From: DATGIQ01 sp035295665
GTDB taxonomy: Bacteria > Planctomycetota > Planctomycetia > Gemmatales > Gemmataceae
Direction of reading: 5' to 3'
DNA: 20,034 nucleotides
NCBI GenBank assembly: GCA_035295665.1
Contig: DATGIQ010000256.1
Location: 1 to 20,034 of the forward strand
A model generated the notes under the pieces. That model was not told where the DNA came from. It searched no databases and worked only from the letters and a program-made list of their open reading frames with translations. A program made the translations under genes and the position numbers. Below, piece after piece: positions 6,598 through 14,770 of this stretch. The first letter of the stretch is position 1; every line of letters begins with the position of its first letter.

Positions 6598-9507
6598 ATG
6601 AAGCTATCCCGTCACCAACGCTTACCGCTTGTTCCCCTGCTGCAGACTTACCGCGCTTCCGGCATCCCGGGATTGGATGAGCTCGCAACGCTGCCCGGTC
6701 TCGGTGTGCGGTTCCGGACAATCCAGGCGGCGCGGACGAAATTCCTCAACGAAGATTTCCTGGACAGCGCTCACGAAAGTGCGTTCGAGGCTGCGGTCGT
6801 CGGCTTCTATGAGCAATGCGTGCCCTTGCCCCTGCACAGCGAGACCCTTCGCCGCCGGGCCGCGATTGTACGCCACGGCCTGGACCACCTGCTCCGCTGT
6901 GCGGAACCTCTTCCCCAGAAGCTCGAGCGTTGCCTGGCAGCCAATGGCCCTTATCACGTCAGCGGTCTCGGTCCGACATTCTGGTCGGCCCTGGTCCAAG
7001 CGCTCGATTCGGTGCGTCACCCTGCCTGGACCCCGGCGGTCCTCGGCGGTCTAGCACGGCTCGGTTTGGCGCGTTGGCGGCAACACGATCGACCGGCACG
7101 CGTTTATTCCGCGATCCAAGATGCCTACGCCCATATCCGTGAGCAGGAACCTTCCCTGTCCGCTTCGCACATCGAGCATTTTCTCAACTTGGTCGCCACT
7201 ATGTGTGGTCGCGATCTCTGGTCAGGAAAGGAACGCCTGGCGACGGAAAGTGGCGGCTGCGACCTGAACGATCTGCTTCGGCAGGAACGATCCCGCGTCC
7301 CACTGCGGCGCCGCTTGAAGGAACGGGGCCACCTCTTCCATGAAGCCCGGCGCGAGCTGGAAAAAGGATTGGCGACCCAAGATGGGCCTCGTATCGGCAC
7401 GGCCCTGATGTTTACCGATCCAGACGATGGCCGGCGACCCCGCTTTGACTCCAAGCGCCACGCTGCACTTTTGGCACTCTGGGTCGGCCGGCTGTGGGAA
7501 GCCCAGGATCCTTATGAAATCTTGGAAGCGTTTTGGAATTCCGATCCCATCCCAGGTGCTGGGCTCTGGCTTCCGGCGGCGGTGCTCCATTTGCGCGATG
7601 CCCGCTGTTTCCAGCCCTGGGGCGAGCGGATCCGGCAACGTTATGCCCCGCTGGATGACAGCCTGGCTTTTGCCGAATCGACCGTGCAACGCTATCGACT
7701 CTTCAACGAAGCAGCCGCTTCCCTCTGCGATCGCTACCAGGTCCATCCGCTGGAAATCTCCTCCTTGCTGTCCGCGCTGGCAAATGCCCATGAGGATTCT
7801 GCCGGGGTGTGGCCGACAGGAGGAGTACAGTTCGGCGGTTTCTGCGGCGATACGTTTCGCTTCCTGGCCGAGCTCGCTGCCAATAATTGCCGCAGCTGGA
7901 TGGAGCAGCAGCGCGGGCGGTACCGGTTCGCCGTTCGGGAACCGCTGGTCGAGCTCTGCCAGGCGATGGCGAAATCCTACATTGAGCCCGTGCTCCATGG
8001 CCGGCATGGCTGGCGCATGGAGACCGCGGCCCGCACGGGCCGGTCGCTCACGAGCATCTGCAAAAATGACTACGGCCGGTCGGCGCCCTATCACACGGCT
8101 CTCTGGATTACGTTTTTCCGCCCCCGCCGTCCGGATAAGTTTCAAAATGCGAATCCCGAACAGGAATCGCTGCCCGGGCGAAACGGCGTGCAATTCTTCA
8201 TCCGGCTCGACGCTGCCGGTGTTCGTTATGGCTTGCGCCTGGCACCGACAAGCCGTGAAGATGAAATCCGCTTCCGGCGAAATATCGCGGAGCAAGCCGA
8301 ACCGCTCGTTCGCCTCCTTTCGGAAAACGGAGCGGCCGCGGAATGCCACTTCGGCGACGAGGGCGAACCCGCGGCGGCCGTTCGACTGGCACAAGCGGAG
8401 GACTTGCAACGCTGGGCCGAAGGCAAGGCGATGGTTGCTTTCAAAGCGGTTCCTGCTGCGGACTCGCTGGCCACAGCGAGCGCGTTGGCCGGCGACATCC
8501 TCCTCACCTTCGACCGCCTACTCCCACTCTATGCCTGTGTGGCGGAGCCGGAACCCCAAGGAGAATGGGACGCCCAAGCCACGTTTGTCTCCCCCAACGA
8601 CCGATTCAGCACCGCTGATTTTTGTCGTGCCACCTACCTGGATGCTGACTGGCTACGGCGTGTCCGCAGCCTGCTGGACCTCAAACGTCAGCTCATCCTT
8701 CAGGGCGTGCCAGGCACCGGCAAGACTCATGTGGCCCGCAGTCTCGCCCGGGTCCTGACTGCCGGCCGGGAAGAGGCGGTGCGGCTGGTACAATTCCATC
8801 CGGCGTACAGCTACGAGGAGTTTGTCGAAGGGATCCGCGTGCGCTCGGTCGAGGTCAATGGCCGGCAAGATTTGACCTATCCCGTGGAAGATGGTCTGCT
8901 GTGTGCGCTCGCCGCCGAAGCGAGCCGACGGCCGGATCAGCCTTTCGTGTTGATTATCGACGAGATCAACCGAGGCAACCTGCCGCGGATCTTTGGAGAG
9001 CTCCTTTACCTTGTGGAGTACCGCGGCGAAACGGTGCGGCTGCTTTATTCCAAGCGCGAATTTCACTTGCCGTCCAATTTCTACCTGATCGGCACGATGA
9101 ACGCGGCCGACCGGTCGGTAGCACTGATCGATCAGGCGCTACGGCGGCGATTCTCATTCCTGGACATGCTGCCCGATGCCGCGGTCTTGGCCGGCTGGCT
9201 GGAGCGGCATCCGCCCAGAGAGGGTACGGAATTCATCGCTCAGGTCGTGGCACTTTTCGATCGTCTCAATACTCGGTTGCGGCGCGATCGGGGACCGCAA
9301 TTCCAAATCGGTCACAGCTACTTCATGGTGCCGGACTTCGATCGACCCCGCTTGCAGGTGGTCTGGGATCATCATGTCCAGCCACTCCTGGATGAGTATT
9401 TCCATGGCCATCCCGAGCTGGCTGCTGCATATGCCCTGGACCGATTGCTCGGTGGCGGTCGGCGCGTCCCGGCTAACCGAAGACGTCCTGTGAGCGTGTC
9501 GAGGTAA
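6598..9507 (+). CDS. mcrB: McrB-type AAA+ GTPase/ATPase of a modification-dependent restriction system
   Basis: The 969-aa product ends in a complete McrB motor domain: Walker A GVPGTGKT (703-710), the McrB hallmark QFHPAYSYEEFVEG (from 732), Walker B FVLIIDEINRG (Asp788, Glu789) and the signature GTMNAADRS (832-840) followed by DQALRRRF. In McrBC systems this subunit forms hexamers, recognises modified DNA through its N-terminus, and drives cleavage by McrC. Here about 690 residues precede the motor, far more than the roughly 160 of E. coli McrB. They include a mostly helical part (1-470) and a beta-rich part (about 494-560, with FFIRLDAAGVRYGLRLAP) that I do not recognise. The ATG at 6598 lacks a clear Shine-Dalgarno; a TTG at 6571 would add nine residues. 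mcrC follows after 2 nt. Confidence 0.92.
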   Translation: MKLSRHQRLPLVPLLQTYRASGIPGLDELATLPGLGVRFRTIQAARTKFLNEDFLDSAHESAFEAAVVGFYEQCVPLPLHSETLRRRAAIVRHGLDHLLRCAEPLPQKLERCLAANGPYHVSGLGPTFWSALVQALDSVRHPAWTPAVLGGLARLGLARWRQHDRPARVYSAIQDAYAHIREQEPSLSASHIEHFLNLVATMCGRDLWSGKERLATESGGCDLNDLLRQERSRVPLRRRLKERGHLFHEARRELEKGLATQDGPRIGTALMFTDPDDGRRPRFDSKRHAALLALWVGRLWEAQDPYEILEAFWNSDPIPGAGLWLPAAVLHLRDARCFQPWGERIRQRYAPLDDSLAFAESTVQRYRLFNEAAASLCDRYQVHPLEISSLLSALANAHEDSAGVWPTGGVQFGGFCGDTFRFLAELAANNCRSWMEQQRGRYRFAVREPLVELCQAMAKSYIEPVLHGRHGWRMETAARTGRSLTSICKNDYGRSAPYHTALWITFFRPRRPDKFQNANPEQESLPGRNGVQFFIRLDAAGVRYGLRLAPTSREDEIRFRRNIAEQAEPLVRLLSENGAAAECHFGDEGEPAAAVRLAQAEDLQRWAEGKAMVAFKAVPAADSLATASALAGDILLTFDRLLPLYACVAEPEPQGEWDAQATFVSPNDRFSTADFCRATYLDADWLRRVRSLLDLKRQLILQGVPGTGKTHVARSLARVLTAGREEAVRLVQFHPAYSYEEFVEGIRVRSVEVNGRQDLTYPVEDGLLCALAAEASRRPDQPFVLIIDEINRGNLPRIFGELLYLVEYRGETVRLLYSKREFHLPSNFYLIGTMNAADRSVALIDQALRRRFSFLDMLPDAAVLAGWLERHPPREGTEFIAQVVALFDRLNTRLRRDRGPQFQIGHSYFMVPDFDRPRLQVVWDHHVQPLLDEYFHGHPELAAAYALDRLLGGGRRVPANRRRPVSVSR

Positions 9508-9509
9508 GC

Positions 9510-10730
9510 ATGGGAGCGGGCATCGAGCCGTCAACGGTAGTCCTGACCGAGCGCAGGACAACAATTTGCCGGCTTACCCGGCCGGATGTCGATTTCCTCC
9601 TGAGCGCGCACCGTGCCTCTATCGATCTGCTCCCCGCGGGACGACGAGGCCAGTACCGCTTAACGCCCAAGGGGCATGTGGGCATCGTGGTCTGCCCAAC
9701 GTGCCGGCTCCTGATTCGGCCCAAGATCCCGATCGGGAATCTGTTCCATCTGCTCGATCCTACCGGCCCCGTGCCGACTGCGCTGGACCAAAGCACGCCG
9801 TCGGCAGGAGCGGAGGGGCTCGATTTTCTTGCCGGCCGGCTGGCACACCTACTCCAGGAGCGGTCCATCCTGGGGCTGCACCGAGCCTATCGAGAACGTG
9901 CCGATCGAGGCCCGTTTCTTCAGGGCCAGCTCGATCTTCCAGCCCAGCTCAACGGTCGGGACAGACGCAAGGATCAGCTTCATTGTCGATTCGAGGACTT
10001 CACGGCGGACGTGCCATGCAACCAGATTCCAAAGGCAACGGCCGAGCGGGCCCTGCGCTCGCCGCTGCTGGGTGCGACCGTACGCAGCAGCTTGCGCCGA
10101 GCCCTGGAACCGTTTGCCTCGGTTACGTCGATTACCTTAGATCGGGACAGTTTTGCCACGGCTACAACCGATCGTCTGAACGAAGAGTACCGGCCGCTTC
10201 TCGATCTCTGCCGGATCCTTCTGGATAGCCTGGGTCCTGGGGAGCAATCCGGAGCGATAGCCTGCCCGGCCTTTTTGCTTGATATGGAAAAGGTGTTTGA
10301 ACGCTACGTGACGGCAGCGGTGGCCCGTGTCGTGGCGGGGAGTTCGCACATCACCGTTTCGGTGCAACCGCTTCATGTGGCCAACCGGTCGGAAGCCAAC
10401 CTGCCCGACATCCAGTTGCGTCCCGATTTCACAATTGCGGTCGACGGCCGGCTCGCACTGGTCGGCGACGCCAAGTGGAAGAGCCTGATCGGATCGCCGC
10501 TGGTGACCGCCGATCTTTACCAGGTGATTACGTACTGTGCGGCCCTGGGCGGGGTCAAGCGTGGCCTGCTCGTCTATCCAGGGCGACGGGATCGGGTCTG
10601 GAGTTATGATTTGCCGCGTGGGTCCATGGCGGTGGAAATCCGGACGTTGCGCGTGACCGGGAAGCGCGCGGACTGTGCGCGGTCATTGCGGCGTTTGGCG
10701 CGATCGGTGCGAAACCACAAGTGTGCTTGA
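9510..10730 (+). CDS. mcrC: McrC endonuclease subunit of the McrBC-type restriction system
   Basis: The 406-aa product matches the McrC family. The N-terminal half contacts the McrB motor. The C-terminal half has the family motif LLDMEKVFERYV and a PD-(D/E)xK nuclease core: LRPDFTI with Asp306, and LVGDAKWK with Asp320 and Lys322. These residues are intact, so the nuclease should cut. The ATG lies 2 nt after the mcrB stop, and the GAGG at 9501-9504, 5 nt upstream, overlaps the end of mcrB, pointing to coupled translation. No methyltransferase or other restriction gene lies within the window, as expected for a modification-dependent system. The target modification is unknown. Confidence 0.93.
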   Translation: MGAGIEPSTVVLTERRTTICRLTRPDVDFLLSAHRASIDLLPAGRRGQYRLTPKGHVGIVVCPTCRLLIRPKIPIGNLFHLLDPTGPVPTALDQSTPSAGAEGLDFLAGRLAHLLQERSILGLHRAYRERADRGPFLQGQLDLPAQLNGRDRRKDQLHCRFEDFTADVPCNQIPKATAERALRSPLLGATVRSSLRRALEPFASVTSITLDRDSFATATTDRLNEEYRPLLDLCRILLDSLGPGEQSGAIACPAFLLDMEKVFERYVTAAVARVVAGSSHITVSVQPLHVANRSEANLPDIQLRPDFTIAVDGRLALVGDAKWKSLIGSPLVTADLYQVITYCAALGGVKRGLLVYPGRRDRVWSYDLPRGSMAVEIRTLRVTGKRADCARSLRRLARSVRNHKCA

Positions 10731-10810
10731 CGGCACCCAGTTCCACCTGACTGCCACGGCTGCGTGGACGCTGTGATCGTGGATGCGGTCTGGGCCTATT
10801 TTCCGCGGCA

Positions 10811-12724
10811 TTATGCAGGCCGGCCGAGAAGCGTCTGCACCGCGGTAGCAATCCGCGCAAAGACATCGGTCCACTGGCCCCGTTCGCGCTGGCGGAACAA
10901 GCGCATGCTCGGATACCAGGGAGAATCCTCCCGGCCCTGTAGCCAGCGCCAGTCCGGGGCGAAGGGGAGAGCCACCCAGACCGGGATCGCCAAGGCACCC
11001 GCCAGATGCGCCACCGCAGAATCCACGGTCACGACCAAATCCAGGTGCTTCACCAACCCTGCCGTGTCCGCCCAGTCCTCAATTCGATTCCCCGCATCAA
11101 GAATCTGCCAGTCCTGGGGCAGCCGGCTGAGCTGGTCGGCTCCGGGGCCCTTTTGCAGACTGACTAACCGGACCCCGCTCAGGGCCACCAGGGGAGCGAA
11201 GGTTTCGACCGGAACTGACCGAAAGCGATCCCGCTTGTGCTCGCGGCTTCCCTGCCAGGCAATGCCGATCTTGAAGCCGTCCAGCTTGCTCAATTCCCGG
11301 CGCCAGCGTTCCACGGGATCAGCCTTGGTGCGGAGATAGGGAACCTCGGCGGGGATCGTGGCCGGCGTCGTTCCCATGAGGCCCGGCAGGCTCAACAGGG
11401 GGGCGTACACATCAAACGGTGGCGGGGTTTCGCCCGGGCCAAGCAGGCCGTCGATCTCGGGTCCCTCGCGTAACAGCTGGTGCAGCGAGCGCGGGCACAT
11501 CACGAGAACTCGGCCGCCGCCGCGGCGGACAAGAGGCACGTAGCGGATAAAGTGCAGTGTGTCCCCCAGGCCCTGCTCGGCGTAGAGCAAGATCGTGCGT
11601 CCCTGTAATGGCGAGCCATCCCAGCGGGGTTGATGGAAATTCGGAGGCGTAAACTCCGGACAGAGCCAGCGCCATTGGTACTCCGGCCAACCGCGGGTAA
11701 AATCACCCTGCGTGAGCCAGGCGATGGCCCGGTTTTTGTGGGCCTCGGCGTAATCGGGTTTGAGCCGGACCGCTTCGGCATAGCATTGCAGGGCTTCGTC
11801 CACCCGCCCCAATTCCACGAGCACCACGCCCAAGTTGCTATGTGATTCGGCGGCCGCGGGCCGGAGGCGCAGCGCTTCGCGGTCGGCGGCCAAGGCAGCT
11901 TCCAGCTGCCCCAGCTCCATGAGCACGCCGCCCAGGTTACTCTGAGCCCCGAAATCGTTGGGGGCCAGCCGTACCGCTTCCTGGTAGCACGTTGCCGCTT
12001 CTTCTAAGAGCCCTTTTTCCCGCAGCGCATTGCCGAGGCTGAAGTGGGCATCGAACAGTTCGGGCCGGAGTTCGATGGCCCGTCGCAAGGCGGCGATCGC
12101 CTCATCCAGGCGGCCCTGCCGCGCCAGCAATTTGCCCAGGTTGGAATGCCCCTCGGCAAGGTCGGGTCGGAGCCGGATCGCCTCGCGGAAACTGCTGAGC
12201 GCTTCTTCTACCCTTCCTTGGCTCACGAAGGAAACACCCTGGTTGTTCCATTCCTCGGCAGAGCGTGGGCTGGTGCTGAAGGAGACCGCGGCTATTCGCT
12301 GCATTCGCTCTAGCTCCTGGATAGCCTTGGCCAAATTGGCGTGCGCCTCACCGTAATTCGGCTTCAGCCGCAGGGCCTCTTGGAAAGAGGCGACAGCCAG
12401 GTCAAATCTTCCCTGCTGGGCGCGGACAACACCGAGATGATTATGAACCTCTGGAAAGCCTGGCCGAAGACGCAACGAGTGCTCCAGCTGGACGACGGCT
12501 TCATCCACCCGGCCCAGGGCCTGGCAGGCGGCCCCGAGCAGGTAGTAAACATGGGCATTTTTCGGATCAGCTTGGAGAATTTGCCGGTAGATCGGAGCCG
12601 CTTCTTGCAGATGGCCAGCTTGGTGATGGCGCACTGCGATCTGCAGGGCTTCGGCAAGGGTGATTTCTTGGCCAGGCTCAATGCGTTGCCCAGCGGTCGG
12701 GGAGGCCTGGGGGCTGGATTCCAT
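10811..12724 (-). CDS. TPR-repeat protein with C-terminal glycosyltransferase (GT9/heptosyltransferase-like)
   Basis: The 637-aa product has about nine tetratricopeptide repeats (22-380) of the clear form 'A..NLG..L...GR.dEAi..y.eAlrL.P', with one degenerate stretch around 123-154. The C-terminal part (about 385-637) contains ILLYAEQGLGDTLHFIRYVPL, IGIAWQGS, and LVVTVDSAVAHLAGALAIPVWVALP followed by DWRWL and SPWYPSMRLFRQ. This pattern is typical of planctomycete and cyanobacterial TPR proteins with a glycosyltransferase of the GT9/GT41-like fold. It lacks a signal peptide or membrane helix. It probably transfers a sugar to protein or polysaccharide, with the TPR domain choosing the acceptor. 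The ATG at 12724 has no strong ribosome site. It converges on mcrC with an 80-bp gap. Confidence 0.88.
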   Translation of the reverse strand: MESSPQASPTAGQRIEPGQEITLAEALQIAVRHHQAGHLQEAAPIYRQILQADPKNAHVYYLLGAACQALGRVDEAVVQLEHSLRLRPGFPEVHNHLGVVRAQQGRFDLAVASFQEALRLKPNYGEAHANLAKAIQELERMQRIAAVSFSTSPRSAEEWNNQGVSFVSQGRVEEALSSFREAIRLRPDLAEGHSNLGKLLARQGRLDEAIAALRRAIELRPELFDAHFSLGNALREKGLLEEAATCYQEAVRLAPNDFGAQSNLGGVLMELGQLEAALAADREALRLRPAAAESHSNLGVVLVELGRVDEALQCYAEAVRLKPDYAEAHKNRAIAWLTQGDFTRGWPEYQWRWLCPEFTPPNFHQPRWDGSPLQGRTILLYAEQGLGDTLHFIRYVPLVRRGGGRVLVMCPRSLHQLLREGPEIDGLLGPGETPPPFDVYAPLLSLPGLMGTTPATIPAEVPYLRTKADPVERWRRELSKLDGFKIGIAWQGSREHKRDRFRSVPVETFAPLVALSGVRLVSLQKGPGADQLSRLPQDWQILDAGNRIEDWADTAGLVKHLDLVVTVDSAVAHLAGALAIPVWVALPFAPDWRWLQGREDSPWYPSMRLFRQRERGQWTDVFARIATAVQTLLGRPA

Positions 12725-12790
12725 CAGTTCGACTCACGGCGGTTGTAGGAGAAGGTCCGGGTCAACTAGATCACTATACACAATCAACCA

Positions 12791-12856
12791 GCGTACACGC
12801 CTGAAGCGCGGGTGAAGGATGGTGCGGTCCTTCGCTCGCGTTTCAGGCGTGTACGC
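12791..12856 (+). repeat. 29-bp stem-loop in the intergenic region upstream of the EamA transporter
   Basis: The left arm 12791-12819 pairs with 12828-12856 around an 8-nt loop. Twenty-six pairs are Watson-Crick and the other three are G-T or T-G, so a plus-strand transcript would form an unbroken 29-bp stem, whereas a minus-strand transcript would have three C-A mismatches. No T-run follows, so it is not a standard terminator. It may be an RNA processing site, a small structured RNA, or a palindromic repeat copy. Confidence 0.8.
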
Positions 12857-12970
12857 CGCCGAATCACGCACGCGGATATGCCTCGATTTTAGCCTGCTCT
12901 TGCCAAGGAGCAAGACGTGGGAAGTCCGGCGAACTGCCGCGAAGCCAGCAGATGCCTCTGCGCGTTCTGC

Positions 12971-12979
12971 TGCTACAAT
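12971..12979 (+). promoter_or_regulatory. Extended -10 promoter for the EamA transporter gene
   Basis: TGCTACAAT matches the extended -10 pattern and is identical to the one upstream of mcrB at 6542-6550. There is no clear -35. The predicted start site near 12986 leaves a leader of about 37 nt before the ATG at 13023. The rest of the gap 12725-13022 holds only the stem-loop at 12791-12856 and no supported gene. Confidence 0.45.
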
Positions 12980-13022
12980 AGCGTTTCCAGATCGCCCGCC
13001 CACCGAGCGGAACCTAGAGCGG

Positions 13023-14102
13023 ATGAATCGACCCGAGAACGCCGCCATTCCTCATCCCCCGGCCCCGTGGTCTGTCGCTCTCGCCTTTGGCCTGGTCTAT
13101 CTTTCCTGGGGAACCACCTACCTGGCCATCAAGAAGGGAGTTCAAGTCTTTCCGCCGGCCCTGTTCGGAGGATCGCGTATTGCCTTGGCCGGTTGTCTCC
13201 TCATGGCTTACCTGGCCCTTCGCCGGCAACCTCTGCGGATGCCGGTGCGCGATTTCCTTTGGACGGCGTTGGTGGGCGTCCTCCTGTTCGTGGGCGGTAA
13301 TGGTTTGATCACGGTGGGAGAAAAATTCGTGGCTTCGGGAGTCGCTTCCGTCCTGGTGGCGACCACGCCCTTGTGGATGGCGCTGCTGGAAATGCTCTGG
13401 CCTTGGGGGGAACGCCTGCGCGGGCGCGGCTGGGTCGGGCTTTTCATCGGCTTGGCCGGAGTGTTGCTGCTGCTGGCGCCGCGGTTACAGCGGCCGGCCA
13501 GTTTGTGGGAGGACGCCGGCCCGCTCCTCGTGCTGGGTTCTTCTTTTGCCTGGTCGATCGGCTCGTTCATTCTTCGATACCCGCGTTTGCGCGGCCCCCA
13601 TCTGACCGTCGCTGCCTACCAGATGCTCGTGGGTGGCCTCGGCTTGGTATTGATTGGGCTGCTGGCCGGAGAAACCGGGGCCCTCGAACTCGAGCGCATC
13701 ACACCGGTGGGGATCTATGCCTTTTTCCATCTTCTGGTCTTCGGTTCGCTCATCGGCTTTGTTGCCTACAACTGGCTGCTCGGACACGTGTCGGCGGCGC
13801 TGGCGGGGACGTATGCGTATGTCAATCCGCTGGTGGCCATCCTGGTCGGATGGTTCATGGATCAGGAGCCGATTACCGGGTGGATCCTGGGCGGCATGGT
13901 GGTAATCCTGGCAGGGGTGGCGCTGGTTCGTGGCGGCGGATCGCCCCGGACTCCGAAGGCAACCACACTAGCCCTGGAAAAAACAGCGCCGACGCAGGCG
14001 AACGGGCCGATCGCTTCGCAGCGAGTTGCTGCCCGCGCTGCCGACGCGCCGCAGGGATCAGAAGCGCGCGGACGGAAGATCCGCCCCGCGAAAGGTGGAT
14101 AG
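13023..14102 (+). CDS. EamA/DMT-superfamily transporter, YedA-like
   Basis: The 359-aa product shows ten hydrophobic segments between about residues 17 and 300, in two EamA halves. The first half opens with LVYLSWGTTYLAIKKG, a pattern found in YedA/RhaT-type drug/metabolite exporters; the second ends with AYVNPLVAILVGWFMDQEPITGWILGG, the usual last EamA signature. Such proteins export amino acids, metabolites or drugs across the inner membrane; the substrate cannot be inferred here. The last 55 residues are a basic, Ala/Pro-rich cytoplasmic tail. The frame stays open to 12819 upstream, but those codons carry no domain and the ATG at 13023 begins the family-like part. The gene ends 5 bp from the oppositely oriented 125-aa gene. 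Confidence 0.9.
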   Translation: MNRPENAAIPHPPAPWSVALAFGLVYLSWGTTYLAIKKGVQVFPPALFGGSRIALAGCLLMAYLALRRQPLRMPVRDFLWTALVGVLLFVGGNGLITVGEKFVASGVASVLVATTPLWMALLEMLWPWGERLRGRGWVGLFIGLAGVLLLLAPRLQRPASLWEDAGPLLVLGSSFAWSIGSFILRYPRLRGPHLTVAAYQMLVGGLGLVLIGLLAGETGALELERITPVGIYAFFHLLVFGSLIGFVAYNWLLGHVSAALAGTYAYVNPLVAILVGWFMDQEPITGWILGGMVVILAGVALVRGGGSPRTPKATTLALEKTAPTQANGPIASQRVAARAADAPQGSEARGRKIRPAKGG

Positions 14103-14107
14103 GAATC

Positions 14108-14485
14108 TCAGGTGCCGTACCGGGCCACGATTTTTCCAATGACGCTGTAGGCCTGGCCCTCCTTGATTCCATAATTGCGGGCCACGTCCGCGGCTGCCTC
14201 ACGGATGGCGCGGTATTCCACCATTTCCAGCGGCAACTTACTCTCGTCGGCCTCGGCACGTAAACCGGGTCCGCTGAGGATCAGCACCGCACTATGGATC
14301 GCCAAAGCAGCCCGTACATCCGATACGCCACGGGTAATCAACCAGGCATGCTGCTTCTGCAACAGATCTTCAAAACAGCGTGAAAACTCCATCTCGTTCA
14401 GCTTTCCTGCTCGGTACCGCTTTAGTTCCCGATACAGCGTCTTGGCGAGGCGCGGCAGGACAACTTCAATCACCTGTTTACTCAT
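14108..14485 (-). CDS. Conserved-looking 125-aa protein of unknown function
   Basis: I do not recognise this protein. It is soluble, mainly helical and without cysteine motifs beyond a single Cys; it runs from VIEVVLPRLAKTLYRELKRY through EMEFSRCFEDLLQKQHAWLI to a C-terminal EAAADVARNYGIKEGQAYSVIGKIVARY. The last part could be a small helical DNA- or protein-binding segment, but this is a guess. The ATG at 14485 is preferred because AAGGG stands 7 nt upstream; a TTG at 14488 adds one residue. A candidate promoter on the same strand is TTGCCC (14607-14602), 17 nt, TAGAAT (14584-14579). It faces the EamA gene tail-to-tail. Confidence 0.7.
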   Translation of the reverse strand: MSKQVIEVVLPRLAKTLYRELKRYRAGKLNEMEFSRCFEDLLQKQHAWLITRGVSDVRAALAIHSAVLILSGPGLRAEADESKLPLEMVEYRAIREAAADVARNYGIKEGQAYSVIGKIVARYGT

Positions 14486-14770
14486 CAATTGCCCTTTCTC
14501 TGCGAAGACACATTCGCGCCTGCTCGGGGCAGTAACCCAGCCGAGAGGAGTTTCCTGGCAACAGGCAGTCCCGATGGAATTCTACGCTGCCAACGTACCG
14601 TGGGCAAAAAATGGCAACCCGGTGGACCGGCAAAACCGGGGAATACATGGAATCACCTATGTGTACAGATGTATCGACATTGTCGGACACTTGTGCTCTG
14701 CATAATCAACGGGAGAGGGGACTTCGGGCGTCGGCCACCCAGGTATGCGATATTGGGAGTGAGGACAGCG
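14486..14770. promoter_or_regulatory. Divergent intergenic region with a minus-strand promoter candidate
   Basis: This 285-bp gap separates the 125-aa gene (minus) from the VCBS gene (plus). It holds the minus-strand promoter candidate TTGCCC (14602-14607) and TAGAAT (14579-14584) with a 17-nt spacer. A six-base inverted repeat CCCGGT/ACCGGG lies near 14620-14640. On the plus side CATAAT near 14700 might be a -10, with weak -35 support. The ribosome site GAGGA is at 14761-14765. I see no gene in it. Confidence 0.35.

Noticed and set aside
7222..8409. Minus-strand frame of 395 codons inside mcrB
   Set aside because: The mcrB frame is continuous through here and leads into an intact motor domain; the antisense frame shows no family motif.
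7427..8758. Second plus-strand frame of 443 codons inside mcrB
   Set aside because: It is an overlapping frame with a composition skewed to Arg, Ser and Pro, typical of a shifted frame in GC-rich DNA.
10754..10767. Hairpin CCACG-GCTG-CGTGG between the convergent mcrC and TPR genes
   Set aside because: Five base pairs and no T-run on either side are too weak to call a terminator.
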